NCBI GenBank assembly: GCA_022447365.1
Contig: JAKVBL010000004.1
Location: 334,872-398,871 of the forward strand
From: Oleiphilaceae bacterium
GTDB lineage: Bacteria > Pseudomonadota > Gammaproteobacteria > Pseudomonadales > Oleiphilaceae
DNA length: 64,000 bases
Reading direction: 5' to 3'
The notes under the pieces were generated by a model. The model had not been told where the DNA came from. It did no database searches and saw only the letters and a program-made list of their open reading frames with translations. Shown here piece by piece: positions 27,528 through 36,807 of the stretch. The position numbers were made by a program, and so were the translations under genes. Numbering within the stretch: position 1 is the stretch's first letter; every line of letters starts with the position of its first letter.

Positions 27528-28541
27528 GTGAGTTACTCCATTACGCTTGAGCCGAACGGTCTGCAATTCGAGTGCTCTGAATCCGAAACGCTCATAGAAG
27601 CTGGGCAGCGAGTTGATATTCGTTTTCCAGTCAGCTGTCGAAACGGCGTTTGCCATATTTGCAGAGCTGAGTTAATCCAAGGTCGTATTGAAACGCGTAC
27701 CGGCGAGCTTGTTTCGCCAAACGATACGAACGAAATTTACGTATGTCATGTTAAGCCTCACACTGATGTGACAATTTATATGGACGGGGTGTTAGGCCCT
27801 GGTGAATTACCGATGAATACATTTAGTTGCCAGATTAAACAGGTGTCTGAGATGCAGGCGCATGTTTATAAAGTTGTACTAGAGCAACCAGCCGGAAAGT
27901 TGAAAGAATTTTACGCAGGCCAGTATTTAGCCTTGTTGTTGCCTGAGCGTGAAGACGAAACATACTTTTCTATTGCGAGTGCGCCGAATCAACGAGAGAT
28001 TGAGCTGCATATTCAGGCTGATCCTCATTTGGAAAAAGCGCTTGAAGTAGTTCAATTTTTACAAACGAGTGCGAGCGTACAAGTGAAGCTGCCGTTTGGA
28101 AAGGCTTGCTTAAGTTCGGTACCAAGCGAACCAGTTTTGCTACTTGCTGCGGGCACAGGTTTCGCACAGATGAAGAGTTTAATTGAATACTTGCTTGGCA
28201 ACGGATTTGATAAAGAGCTCAGTTTGTATTGGACCGCTCGCAAAGAAAGTGATTTGTATGCGCTCGACTATGTTAAAGATCTAGAAGATCGGTACGAGAA
28301 TGTGCATATTCAAACTATTGTTGCTGATGATGACCAAGTGCAGAGCCAGAGCACTCAGCACCACTCCTTGCTAGCTGATGCAGTGTTAGAAGGGCATGGT
28401 GACTTGTCTCGCTTTAAGGTCTTTGTTGCGGGGTCGCCTCGCATGGTTTACTCAGCAATGGATGCTTTAGAGGATGCAGGCCTCGAGCATGAGAATTTCT
28501 ATTCTGACGTGCTTGAGTACGTGAGTCGTGATCAGATCTAG
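27528..28541 (+). CDS. 2Fe-2S ferredoxin-FAD/NAD(P)H reductase (CDP-glucoseen reductase-like)
   Basis: Electron-transfer protein of 337 residues with an N-terminal plant-type ferredoxin domain (CRNGVCHIC, CX4CX2C, final Cys in IYVCHVKP) followed by a flavin and NAD-binding reductase (FSIASAP for FAD, LLAAGTGFAQMKS for NAD). It resembles the protein named CDP-6-deoxy-delta-3,4-glucoseen reductase in Pseudomonas. A link to quinone or aromatic metabolism is suggested only by the 12-bp gap after ubiD. The GTG at 27528 is the only start before the ferredoxin fold. Confidence 0.85.
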   Translation: MSYSITLEPNGLQFECSESETLIEAGQRVDIRFPVSCRNGVCHICRAELIQGRIETRTGELVSPNDTNEIYVCHVKPHTDVTIYMDGVLGPGELPMNTFSCQIKQVSEMQAHVYKVVLEQPAGKLKEFYAGQYLALLLPEREDETYFSIASAPNQREIELHIQADPHLEKALEVVQFLQTSASVQVKLPFGKACLSSVPSEPVLLLAAGTGFAQMKSLIEYLLGNGFDKELSLYWTARKESDLYALDYVKDLEDRYENVHIQTIVADDDQVQSQSTQHHSLLADAVLEGHGDLSRFKVFVAGSPRMVYSAMDALEDAGLEHENFYSDVLEYVSRDQI

Positions 28542-28589
28542 ATCATAAATTCAGCAGGGTTAACGATTTGGCTTAACCCCGTGTATTTA

Positions 28590-29825
28590 CTAACGGGGCT
28601 GAGGTAATTCAGGAAGGTGCAATTGCTGCATTAAATGCTCTAGTTGTTTGTCGGTATCCTGTGCTGGCTTCTTCAAGTGGCAAGATAATCGATAGAGCTC
28701 GGCGCTCGCTTCTAGTGAAGGTTGCTGAGCTAGGCTCGATGAAAAGTACTCTTGCGCTTTTCCCCAAAGCTCACATCGTAACGATAGTCGCCCAAGCGCT
28801 AACAGCAAACGTGGGCTATTAGGTCGCGACTTTAACCATTTTTCAGCGTGTAGCAATTGCTTCGTCGCGTCTTTGCCCTTTGCTCGCCCATACGCATCGA
28901 TCAGATTTTCGCTCCACGATTTTTCTAGGGCTTTTCGAAGTATGACTTCTGATTCAGCACTTAAGCCGACACTCATTAGCTCTCTCACATAGGCGTGAAT
29001 GACGTGCTCATCAAAGCGATATTTACTTGGTACACGCTGCCATACTTCAGCAAGAGATGACTCCAAACTTTCGACATAAACACCATTTTTTTGCTCGGTT
29101 TTAAGGCGTGTAGCATAGGTCGCAAATAATTTTGCCCACGCTTGTCGTTCAAAATCTGCACTTAAGTTCAGCTGTTGAGCAAGATCTCCTTCAAAGCACG
29201 CAACAAGGTGCTCCCAATCTTCCAACGCGCGATAAACTTGCACGGTTAGTTTTAAGACATATACGTGCTTAGGGTGCTGTTTTCGTAAACGTGTTAGTAC
29301 TGCAAGAGCTGCTTCATAGCGTTCGTTTTCAATATGCAAACGGACTTGCGTTAAGCTTGCTGCCAGCTCAGAGCCACCGTCGAGCTCGTGGGCTTGCTTG
29401 AGTATTTGCGCAGACTCTTTGTGATTACCTTGTTGGTTTGCCGCGTTGGCTGCAGCCAGTAAATTCACCAGAGGCATGCGTGCATGTTTGGCCGACTGTG
29501 TTAATAAGGATTTTGCAGTTTGCCAATCACCCTCTAAGAAGGCGAGAAGCCCTCGCTGTGAGTCGTTATTCGCCTTGCGTTTTGGGCGAATTTTAAACCA
29601 TCGAATTGATTGATTTGAGCCGCGAATAAGTGCTTTTAGCGTACTGATGACAAACCCAAGTCCGATGAGAGCGATGAGATTCAACGACACCAAGACCCAA
29701 AGGTTGCTTTCGATCAGCCAATGCCCATAAGTGATTTTGACGTAGCCGGTATCATACTGAATGCCCAAAGTGAGCAAGGCCGCCGCAACAATCGCTAGAA
29801 TGATGAAAACAAAGACTCGTCTCAT
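28590..29825 (-). CDS. hemY: HemY-like membrane TPR protein of the haem cluster
   Basis: Inner-membrane protein of 411 residues from the proteobacterial HemY family, which is distinct from protoporphyrinogen oxidase. Two hydrophobic segments lie near residues 3-22 and 42-64, followed by a TPR-like helical domain up to the end. The family is thought to organise haem synthesis; its exact role is unclear. It is last in the hemC-hemD-hemX-hemY run, and its start overlaps the hemX stop by four bases (ATGA), so translation is coupled. Confidence 0.9.
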   Translation of the reverse strand: MRRVFVFIILAIVAAALLTLGIQYDTGYVKITYGHWLIESNLWVLVSLNLIALIGLGFVISTLKALIRGSNQSIRWFKIRPKRKANNDSQRGLLAFLEGDWQTAKSLLTQSAKHARMPLVNLLAAANAANQQGNHKESAQILKQAHELDGGSELAASLTQVRLHIENERYEAALAVLTRLRKQHPKHVYVLKLTVQVYRALEDWEHLVACFEGDLAQQLNLSADFERQAWAKLFATYATRLKTEQKNGVYVESLESSLAEVWQRVPSKYRFDEHVIHAYVRELMSVGLSAESEVILRKALEKSWSENLIDAYGRAKGKDATKQLLHAEKWLKSRPNSPRLLLALGRLSLRCELWGKAQEYFSSSLAQQPSLEASAELYRLSCHLKKPAQDTDKQLEHLMQQLHLPELPQPR

Positions 29826-31024
29826 TGTTCATTGCCTTCTGTTTGTGCAGGATGAGGCGTATTAAATTTCTCGAGGGAGTGGTTGCGATACTTTTTTTCG
29901 ACAAGCTGCTGGAGCATGGAAAGAGAACCATCAATGTTTACTTGTGTTTGGCTGAGATCGAATTGATTTATCTCATTGAGCTCGGCCGTGATCGCGTCAA
30001 CAGATGCATTGTTAGTGGGCATGTATGTCGCCATCCATTCCAAGGTATTTGAAATAGATGCTTTAAACTGATCTTGGCGCTGTCTCATTAATAAAAGCTT
30101 GGCCTGTTCAATGCGTAAGGCTAAGTTTTGTTTTAAGTATTCCGCGTAATGAGGGGATGGCGGTGCATCATTCTTTTCTTCAAGTCGTTGGATCGAAACG
30201 GCCTTGTTAAATGCGGTTTTGATTTTGCTCCAAAGCATCTCATACCAAGTGAGTTCAAGACTTTGTTCTGCTGGTGTTGATGTTGACGACAAAGCTGATA
30301 CTTCAATACTTTTTTCGGAGAGTTCAGTTTCTAACGTTAAGGATTCAACCACGTTTGCTAAGCCACTTAAGCGCACAATAAGTTCGTCGTTTGCGCTAAT
30401 TGCCATGCTTCGCAGTGCTAATAATTCTTCAGCGATTTTAACGCGAATCGGCATTAACGCGGCATCGTCTGCTTCTGATAATACTTGATCAGCTGATCCT
30501 AACAGGCTCTCTGCGGTTACCGGATCTCTCTCAATGAGTAAACGCTGATTCGCGATACGCAATAAGTATTCTGCTTCTGCTAAGAGCCAGTCTTGTCGTG
30601 AATTACCGGTGATTTCTATAACTTGTTGATGCAAGCTCGAAAGAGATTTTTGATGCTCTGATTCTATTTTTGCTTGTTGTTTTTGTTGCGACTTAAGTGA
30701 TTGTGCAAAGTTACTTTGATCATTCGAAAGCGCATCTAATGCTTGCTGGTTGTCTTTGACTGCTTTACTGAGCGAACCTAGTTGTTGACTCATTTTTGTT
30801 TGAGTGTCGATGATTTGCTTGCCGTAAATGAAGCCAAAATAGCCGCCAGTGCCAAGACAAACAAGCACGACAATGATCAATAACTTACTGAGCAAGCCAG
30901 AGGATTTTTTATCAGTACTTTTGGGCTTTGTAGAGGCCGTTGTTTTTTGAGATGGCTGATTGCCAGTTTCTGGAACAGTTTTACTTGTTTCTACTGGCTC
31001 ATTAACAGGCTTTTCGTCGCTCAC
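29822..31024 (-). CDS. hemX: HemX-family membrane protein
   Basis: Protein of 400 residues often annotated as uroporphyrinogen-III C-methyltransferase, though it lacks the SAM-methylase fold. It has a Lys/Ser/Thr-rich cytoplasmic N-terminus (about 1-45), one membrane helix (about 47-68), a Gln-rich coiled coil (about 75-130) and a helical periplasmic domain with EAEYLLRIANQRL. It probably scaffolds haem synthesis. It follows hemD by 111 bp and overlaps hemY. Confidence 0.88.
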   Translation of the reverse strand: MSDEKPVNEPVETSKTVPETGNQPSQKTTASTKPKSTDKKSSGLLSKLLIIVVLVCLGTGGYFGFIYGKQIIDTQTKMSQQLGSLSKAVKDNQQALDALSNDQSNFAQSLKSQQKQQAKIESEHQKSLSSLHQQVIEITGNSRQDWLLAEAEYLLRIANQRLLIERDPVTAESLLGSADQVLSEADDAALMPIRVKIAEELLALRSMAISANDELIVRLSGLANVVESLTLETELSEKSIEVSALSSTSTPAEQSLELTWYEMLWSKIKTAFNKAVSIQRLEEKNDAPPSPHYAEYLKQNLALRIEQAKLLLMRQRQDQFKASISNTLEWMATYMPTNNASVDAITAELNEINQFDLSQTQVNIDGSLSMLQQLVEKKYRNHSLEKFNTPHPAQTEGNEQ

Positions 31025-31135
31025 GCTATGCTCTTTCTTTGTTATCGTTAGAGTAAGAGCTTAGCCTTAAAATGCTGCCTTTTCACTTAGCAATTATTCA
31101 TCTAAGCGCTCAGCTGAGAGTTTAGTGTCGTGTGG

Positions 31136-31891
31136 TTATTTTAGAGCCTGTATCAGGTTGATGGGTTTCAGTTGCTCACTCACGGCAATCTCTTTAAATC
31201 CAAGGCGTTGAGCATGCGATGCGACGCGTTGGCTTGGAACGACCAATTTAGCATTATACGCAGAGTAATTCGTCTGCTGACTATAAGCGTGCAAATTGTC
31301 TAAGGTCTCAAGACTCAATGTGATTATGCTATCTGGTACAAAGTCATTTAAAGCGTTTTGTAATTGCTCATCGCTGTATTCTGGCTTTAAGCGCTCATAA
31401 AGATCGAGGTGATCAATCTGCGCTCCGCGGGCTCTCAAACCTTGCTCAAGTTTACTGCGCCCGTCTTTGCCTTTCACAACTAAAATACGCTCGCCTTTTA
31501 CATTTTGAAGATCGGGAATATCTAATAAACCTTCACTATTTAGGTCTTGTTGAGCGTCATATAACTGAGCTTCGGATTCGGCCAATACGCTTGTTGTTTT
31601 GCGCCCAATGCCATACCACGTTTGTTCGGCCGGCATTTGAGGCCATAGTTCGTCAACTAGAGACAGGACACGATGAGCGGCAAACTGGCTGATCACAATG
31701 ACCTTGCCATATTGATCCAAATTAAAGATGTATTGCTTTGATGTCTGGCTGGGCTCAATGGGAAGTATTTGAATGCAGGGTAGGGCAATACTGCTTGCAC
31801 CAACAGAGTTTAATACAGTACATAACTCCGTTGCGGAAGGCTCTGGGCGACAGACCAAAATCTTTCGCCCTTTCAATACCTGCTGGATCAT
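31136..31891 (-). CDS. hemD: Uroporphyrinogen-III synthase
   Basis: Cyclises hydroxymethylbilane with inversion of ring D. The 251-residue protein is a typically divergent HemD with GRKILVCRPEP at the N-terminus, VISQFAAHRVL, TWYGIGRKTT, GERILVVKGKDGR and DLYERLKPEY. Identification also rests on position, 10 bp after hemC, as in Pseudomonas. Confidence 0.92.
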   Translation of the reverse strand: MIQQVLKGRKILVCRPEPSATELCTVLNSVGASSIALPCIQILPIEPSQTSKQYIFNLDQYGKVIVISQFAAHRVLSLVDELWPQMPAEQTWYGIGRKTTSVLAESEAQLYDAQQDLNSEGLLDIPDLQNVKGERILVVKGKDGRSKLEQGLRARGAQIDHLDLYERLKPEYSDEQLQNALNDFVPDSIITLSLETLDNLHAYSQQTNYSAYNAKLVVPSQRVASHAQRLGFKEIAVSEQLKPINLIQALK

Positions 31892-31901
31892 CTTGTAGCG
31901 C

Positions 31902-32846
31902 TTAGTCTTGGTATGCTTGATCGAGAAGTGCTTGGGCGCCTTGCGCTAACAAGTCTTCGGCGACTTCTTTACCGAGTGCTTCAGCACTTTCTACATCGGC
32001 CTGCGTTGAGCCAGTTGCGCGTAATGTTTCACTGCCATCGATAGCAGACACTAATCCTCTTAAAGAAATAGAGTCATTTTCAAGCTCAGCAAAGGCAGCA
32101 ATAGGTACTTGGCAACCACCTTCGAGTCGTGAGTTCATGGCTCGTTCAGCACGAACACAAAGATTAGTTTCCTCATCAATCAAAGGCTGTAGTAGGGCTT
32201 TAATTGCTTGGTCTGCACTTCGACACTCAATGCCTAGTGCACCTTGGCCAACAGCAGGAAGAGATGTTTCAGCTGGGATTACTTGTTTGATTCGATCATG
32301 AAAACCTAAACGTTTCAGCCCCGAGTCTGCGAGAATAATGGCGTCATATTCACCGGCATCTAGTTTCGCGAGACGTGTATTTACATTGCCGCGCAACGAT
32401 TTAATGGTGAGGTCTGGGCGCAGCGCCGCAAGCTGAGTTTTTCTGCGTAAACTCGATGTGCCAACAACAGCTCCTTGAGGGAGCTCATCAATCGTGTTGT
32501 AAGTATTGCTGACAAAAGCATCGAACGGACTTTCGCGTTTACAAATTGCCGCTAGCTCTAATCCTTCAGGAAAATGCATCGGTACATCTTTCATTGAATG
32601 AACGGCTATATCCGTTTCGCCCACCAACATAGATTGTTCTAACTCTTTTACAAATAAACCCTTGCCGCCAATTTTTGCTAGTGGGACATCAAGAATTTGG
32701 TCGCCCTTCGTTGTCATGCCAACAATCTCGACTTCAAGGCCAGGGTGGAGAGATTCTAATTGCGCTTTGATGTATTCACTTTGCCAAAGTGCTAGTGCAC
32801 TTTCTCGTGATGCGATGCGGATTTTGCTAGATGTGGGATTGGACAT
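31902..32846 (-). CDS. hemC: Porphobilinogen deaminase
   Basis: Joins four porphobilinogens to hydroxymethylbilane. The dipyrromethane-cofactor Cys is in [10 protein letters not shown] (about residue 245), with [17 protein letters not shown] and [11 protein letters not shown] as substrate-binding segments. The ATG at 32846 was chosen over 32858 because AGGGG lies seven bases ahead of it, giving 313 residues. It is first in hemC-hemD-hemX-hemY. Confidence 0.96.
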   Translation of the reverse strand: MSNPTSSKIRIASRESALALWQSEYIKAQLESLHPGLEVEIVGMTTKGDQILDVPLAKIGGKGLFVKELEQSMLVGETDIAVHSMKDVPMHFPEGLELAAICKRESPFDAFVSNTYNTIDELPQGAVVGTSSLRRKTQLAALRPDLTIKSLRGNVNTRLAKLDAGEYDAIILADSGLKRLGFHDRIKQVIPAETSLPAVGQGALGIECRSADQAIKALLQPLIDEETNLCVRAERAMNSRLEGGCQVPIAAFAELENDSISLRGLVSAIDGSETLRATGSTQADVESAEALGKEVAEDLLAQGAQALLDQAYQD

Positions 32847-32911
32847 GTTGCCCCTCATTACTCAAGTTTGGGGCATTATAACGAGCTTTTTGAGGTTTGT
32901 ATTTCGGAGAA

Positions 32912-33286
32912 TTAAAACTGAAGTTTCAGCTCAAATTCTATCTCGTCCTCTTTGACCTTAACTTTGGTTTTTGTGCGATCAACATAATCACTGAAGCTTC
33001 TCGCAACTTGTTTTGAAGAATTACCACCAAAGGTCATTAACTGTTCACTATCAAGATTAAAAAACTTCTTAATAACGGTTCTAACAATTTTACTGTAAGG
33101 GATTTTTGTATTGGGTTGTTGGTCAACCAAGATCGTGTCGTCTTCGCTGATTGGAATATTTGGATTGGCTAAACAATGGCTCGACGTGCTGAACAGAGCA
33201 AGCGCAAATGCAAAGATACCAGCGATTTTTTTAGCTTTATTGTTATGTTGACGCACGGATACTGACCTCGTTTTTCTTAACAACAT
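32912..33286 (-). CDS. Small secreted protein of unknown function
   Basis: A 124-residue protein that I do not recognise. A basic start and a hydrophobic stretch (about residues 19-36, IAGIFAFALALFSTSSHC) ending in LAN suggest a signal peptide with cleavage near NP. The mature part is mostly polar, with a C-terminal alternating segment (KTKVKVKEDEIEFELKLQF) that looks like a beta strand. It lies between algR and hemC on the same strand, where Pseudomonas has no gene, and could be AlgR-controlled; that is a guess. Confidence 0.6.
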   Translation of the reverse strand: MLLRKTRSVSVRQHNNKAKKIAGIFAFALALFSTSSHCLANPNIPISEDDTILVDQQPNTKIPYSKIVRTVIKKFFNLDSEQLMTFGGNSSKQVARSFSDYVDRTKTKVKVKEDEIEFELKLQF

Positions 33287-33436
33287 TACGGATCATACAT
33301 AAAGTTCTGCGACATTTTTGTGAACTGCTTTTATGGGCATAGTGAGAGTGAGAACGGTGTCGACTAAATGACGCCTTACTAAGCCGAAACTGTGCTGGGT
33401 GGCACAAAAAAAGATCTGTGAAATTTCTAAAACGGC

Positions 33437-34177
33437 TCAGAGAGAGGAGATAAGGTCGCGAACTTCACTACAATGCCGTCGGCTAACTTCCGTTGTGAGG
33501 CCATTGCTGAGCTCAATGATGTGCGTACCCGATGCGGATTTTTTGAGTTTTCTAAGATGTTTAGTGTTAACGAGAGTGCTACGGTGCACGCGAATGAAGT
33601 GCGGGTAAAGCTCTTCGAGTTCTTTTAAGGTTTGGTTACTTAAGGTTTCGCCTTGCTTATGAATAACATTCACATACTTTTGATCGGCTTTGAATAGCAG
33701 TATATCGTCGAGGTCGATCTTTTCTTGGCCATCCCATGTGTTCGCAATAAAGAATGAATCCGCACTTTGACCTGCCTGCAGTACTTTGACGGCCTTTAAA
33801 TGAGCCTGACTTAATGCTTGTGCTTGGTTCAAACTTTGCAGAAGCTGCTCTTCTCTAGCCGGCTTTAGTACATAACCTATGGCATTCGCTTGAAACGCCT
33901 GTAAGGCATATTCGTCATAGGCGGTGCAAAAGATAATTGCTGGTGGCGGTTCAAGCTTTGTGATGTGTTTAGCGGCTTCGATGCCGTCCATTTCGGGCAT
34001 ACGGATATCGAGCAATGCAATATCGGGATATTCCGTTCGCGCTATCTCAACAGCCTGCTGACCATTCCTCGCGAGGCCGCATACCTCGTAACCATCAATA
34101 CGCTCAATAATGCGGGCTAGCCGATCTCGGGCTAAAGGTTCATCATCTGCAATTAAGATCTTGGTCGCTTCTTTCAT
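33437..34177 (-). CDS. algR: LytTR-family response regulator AlgR
   Basis: DNA-binding response regulator of 246 residues. The receiver domain has IADDEPLARDR, the phospho-acceptor Asp57 in ALLDIRMPEMDG and the switch Lys in YVLKPA. The LytTR domain spans about 140-246 (FIRVHRSTLVNTKHL). In Pseudomonas it regulates alginate, type IV pili and virulence. It starts one base after the algZ stop codon, in the conserved argH/algZ-algR-hemC arrangement. Confidence 0.93.
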   Translation of the reverse strand: MKEATKILIADDEPLARDRLARIIERIDGYEVCGLARNGQQAVEIARTEYPDIALLDIRMPEMDGIEAAKHITKLEPPPAIIFCTAYDEYALQAFQANAIGYVLKPAREEQLLQSLNQAQALSQAHLKAVKVLQAGQSADSFFIANTWDGQEKIDLDDILLFKADQKYVNVIHKQGETLSNQTLKELEELYPHFIRVHRSTLVNTKHLRKLKKSASGTHIIELSNGLTTEVSRRHCSEVRDLISSL

Positions 34178-34178
34178 A

Positions 34179-35225
34179 TTAATGACTGCTTTGAATTGGA
34201 AGCCGGAGCGTTGTGGTAAAGATGTTATTGTGTTGACTTGTCTTCAGAACGGCAGTCTTTTTGTACATAGCAGAAAGGCGATCTGCAATATTCGATAAAG
34301 CGATATGATTTCCGTGCGTGTTTTTTTCTGATTCCCCAACAGGATTAGACACTAATAAATACACATGCTCGTTCTTTATATACGCTTCAAAATCGATTGT
34401 TCCTCCATCTGCTAGAGGTTGAATGCCGTGATAGATTGCATTCTCAACAATCGGTTGTAGTGTCAGAGGTGGAATCATTACCTGCAAAGTATTGTCGGCG
34501 ATTTTCCAAGATACCCTTAACCGATCGCCAAGTCGTAAGCCTTCTATATTCAGATACTTTTTACACAGAGAGATCTCTTCTTGAAGCGCAACGTATCGGC
34601 GCTGCGTATTGAGAGTGGAGCGAAAAAGTTCTGATAAATCGAGTACCGCGTCCTCCGCTAGTTCAGGTTTCGTAGCGATCAAACTGGCGATGCTGTTCAT
34701 GCTATTAAATAAAAAGTGCGGTCGAATGCGAGATTGAAGTGCCTCAATTCGCGCTTGTAGTTCGGCTTTTTGCTGCTGCTTCGCCAGATAGCCCAAGTAA
34801 AAGTAACGGAGTGCTAATCCGCTAATTAGTCCTGCAACAATCGTATTTTGAATAATGAAATTGGCGTTATCGACAATATGGGTTTCTACAAATCGTATGC
34901 TGGCATAACTAATCAAGGCCGTTACTAGTATAACGATAAGTAGTGCTAAAAAAGCCTGGGCAATGATGCTAAAGCGAGCATTGATTGGACGAGCAGCACA
35001 GAGTAGAACGCAAGAACTGAGTCCAATGGCATGCAATATGAGCGAGGTGAAGCCAAGGGTTTGCCAATCTAGCAGGCCATGCGTTGTTTGAATCAAAGCA
35101 ATAATAAAGGCCAAAACTTGCGTGCATAAAATGACGATCGCAATGCTTTGAGCGTGACATAAATTCGGAATAAAACTGTTCGTTAGCGTCACGTCTTTTT
35201 GAGGCGCAGTGGCTTTGTTATTCAT
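34179..35225 (-). CDS. algZ: LytS-type sensor histidine kinase AlgZ/FimS
   Basis: Membrane sensor kinase of 348 residues and partner of AlgR. Four to five hydrophobic segments lie in residues 25-145, then the His_kinase block SRIRPHFLFNSMNSI (His170) and an ATP-binding region with IVENAIYHGIQPL. Pseudomonas AlgZ is known for an unusual ATPase region, and here too only a reduced version is seen (no clear GxG beyond NHIALSNIADRL). It is divergent from argH. Confidence 0.9.
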   Translation of the reverse strand: MNNKATAPQKDVTLTNSFIPNLCHAQSIAIVILCTQVLAFIIALIQTTHGLLDWQTLGFTSLILHAIGLSSCVLLCAARPINARFSIIAQAFLALLIVILVTALISYASIRFVETHIVDNANFIIQNTIVAGLISGLALRYFYLGYLAKQQQKAELQARIEALQSRIRPHFLFNSMNSIASLIATKPELAEDAVLDLSELFRSTLNTQRRYVALQEEISLCKKYLNIEGLRLGDRLRVSWKIADNTLQVMIPPLTLQPIVENAIYHGIQPLADGGTIDFEAYIKNEHVYLLVSNPVGESEKNTHGNHIALSNIADRLSAMYKKTAVLKTSQHNNIFTTTLRLPIQSSH

Positions 35226-35303
35226 GATATACTTCGGCGCTTTACTGGGCCGCCAGAGAATTCCTGCGGCAGCAATGATTTTAGTGTAGATGGGTAATCC
35301 AGC

Positions 35304-36704
35304 ATGAGCAATGATTCAAATGCCACCAACCAGTCTTGGGGTGGTCGTTTTAACGAGCCAACAGACGCATTTGTCGCGGAATTCACCGCTTCGGTTCAGT
35401 TTGATCAACGTATGTACTTTCACGATATTCAAGGCTCGATTGCACATGCGACCATGCTTGCAAAAGTGGGTGTGTTGAGTGAGCAAGAACGTGATCAAAT
35501 CATTCAAGGTTTGAGCGAAGTGCGCGCAGATATTGAAGCAGGCGAGTTTGAATGGTCGGTTGCGCTTGAAGATGTGCACATGAATATTGAAGCGAAGCTT
35601 ACCGAGAAAATTGGTATTACAGGCAAGAAGCTTCATACAGGCCGTTCACGTAATGACCAGGTTGCGACAGATATTCGTTTGTATTTGCGCGATGAAATCG
35701 ACTTTATTGCAAGTGAAATTACCCGTCTTCAACAGGGTATTGTTGGCTTGGCACAGCGTGAAGCTGAAACGATTATGCCAGGCTTTACGCATCTTCAAAC
35801 TGCACAACCGGTTACGTTCGGGCATCACGTTATGGCCTGGAACGAAATGTTGCAACGCGATTATGAACGTTTGATGGACTGCCGTAAGCGTGTCAACATC
35901 ATGCCGCTTGGTGCCGCGGCTTTGGCTGGCACAAGTTACCCTATCGATCGCGCTCTAACTGCTGAATTGCTTGGTTTTGAGCGTCCGAGCTATAACTCTC
36001 TTGATTCCGTGAGCGACCGTGATTTTGCGATTGAGTTTTGTTCATTTGCGAGCCTCTTGTTAATGCATTTGTCGCGCGCTTCCGAAGAACTCATTTTATG
36101 GGCCTCTGCGCAGTTTGACTTTATTGATTTGCCTGATCGTTTTTGCACGGGCTCTTCAATCATGCCGCAGAAGAAGAATCCAGATGTACCAGAACTTGTA
36201 CGCGGTAAAAGTGGTCGCGTAACTGGGCATTTGATCTCTCTACTTATGCTTATGAAATCTCAGCCATTGGCCTACAACAAAGATAATCAAGAAGACAAAG
36301 AGCCTTTATTCGATGTGCTTGATACCGTAAAAGGATGTTTGCGTGCCTATGCTGACATGGTTCCAGCCTTGCAGGTTAAAGCGTCAAAGATGCGCAATGC
36401 AGCGTTAAAAGGTTTTGCGACGGCAACTGATCTTGCAGATTACTTAGTGGTGAAAGGTATGCCTTTCCGCGACGCGCACGAAGTAGTGGGTAAAGCAGTT
36501 GCTTATGGTATTGAACGAGGCAAAGATCTCTCAGAGATGAGCTTAGAAGAGCTTCAACAGTTTAGTGACACAATCGTCGATGACGTATTTGATGTTCTCA
36601 CCTTAGAAGGCTCGGTTAATGCGCGTAATCACATTGGCGGGACGGCGCCGGCACAAGTTCGTGAAGCCGTGAAGCGCGCTGAACAGGGACTTAGTACACG
36701 CTAA
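35304..36704 (+). CDS. argH: Argininosuccinate lyase
   Basis: Cleaves argininosuccinate to arginine and fumarate. The 466-residue protein has WGGRFNEP at the N-terminus, [25 protein letters not shown] and the fumarase-superfamily signature [12 protein letters not shown] with the catalytic Ser. The ATG at 35304 is 78 bp from the algZ start and divergent. Codon use is typical of a well-expressed gene. Confidence 0.97.
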   Translation: MSNDSNATNQSWGGRFNEPTDAFVAEFTASVQFDQRMYFHDIQGSIAHATMLAKVGVLSEQERDQIIQGLSEVRADIEAGEFEWSVALEDVHMNIEAKLTEKIGITGKKLHTGRSRNDQVATDIRLYLRDEIDFIASEITRLQQGIVGLAQREAETIMPGFTHLQTAQPVTFGHHVMAWNEMLQRDYERLMDCRKRVNIMPLGAAALAGTSYPIDRALTAELLGFERPSYNSLDSVSDRDFAIEFCSFASLLLMHLSRASEELILWASAQFDFIDLPDRFCTGSSIMPQKKNPDVPELVRGKSGRVTGHLISLLMLMKSQPLAYNKDNQEDKEPLFDVLDTVKGCLRAYADMVPALQVKASKMRNAALKGFATATDLADYLVVKGMPFRDAHEVVGKAVAYGIERGKDLSEMSLEELQQFSDTIVDDVFDVLTLEGSVNARNHIGGTAPAQVREAVKRAEQGLSTR

Positions 36705-36718
36705 GAAGACTATGATTG

Positions 36719-36760
36719 GAACGGTTTTTGTTTGTTTCTGTATTTAAACGAAAACCGTTC
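36719..36760 (+). terminator. Long palindrome after argH
   Basis: GAACGGTTTT at 36719-36728 pairs perfectly with AAAACCGTTC at 36751-36760, with further GTTT/AAAC pairing inside. It lies 14 bp past argH and 47 bp before cyaA. No T-run follows, so it may be a terminator, an mRNA-stabilising hairpin or a regulator site for cyaA. Confidence 0.5.
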
Positions 36761-36807
36761 TAATTGAGCCTGTTCATCGGCAGTATTTTGCCAAGTTTAA
36801 GTTTGCT

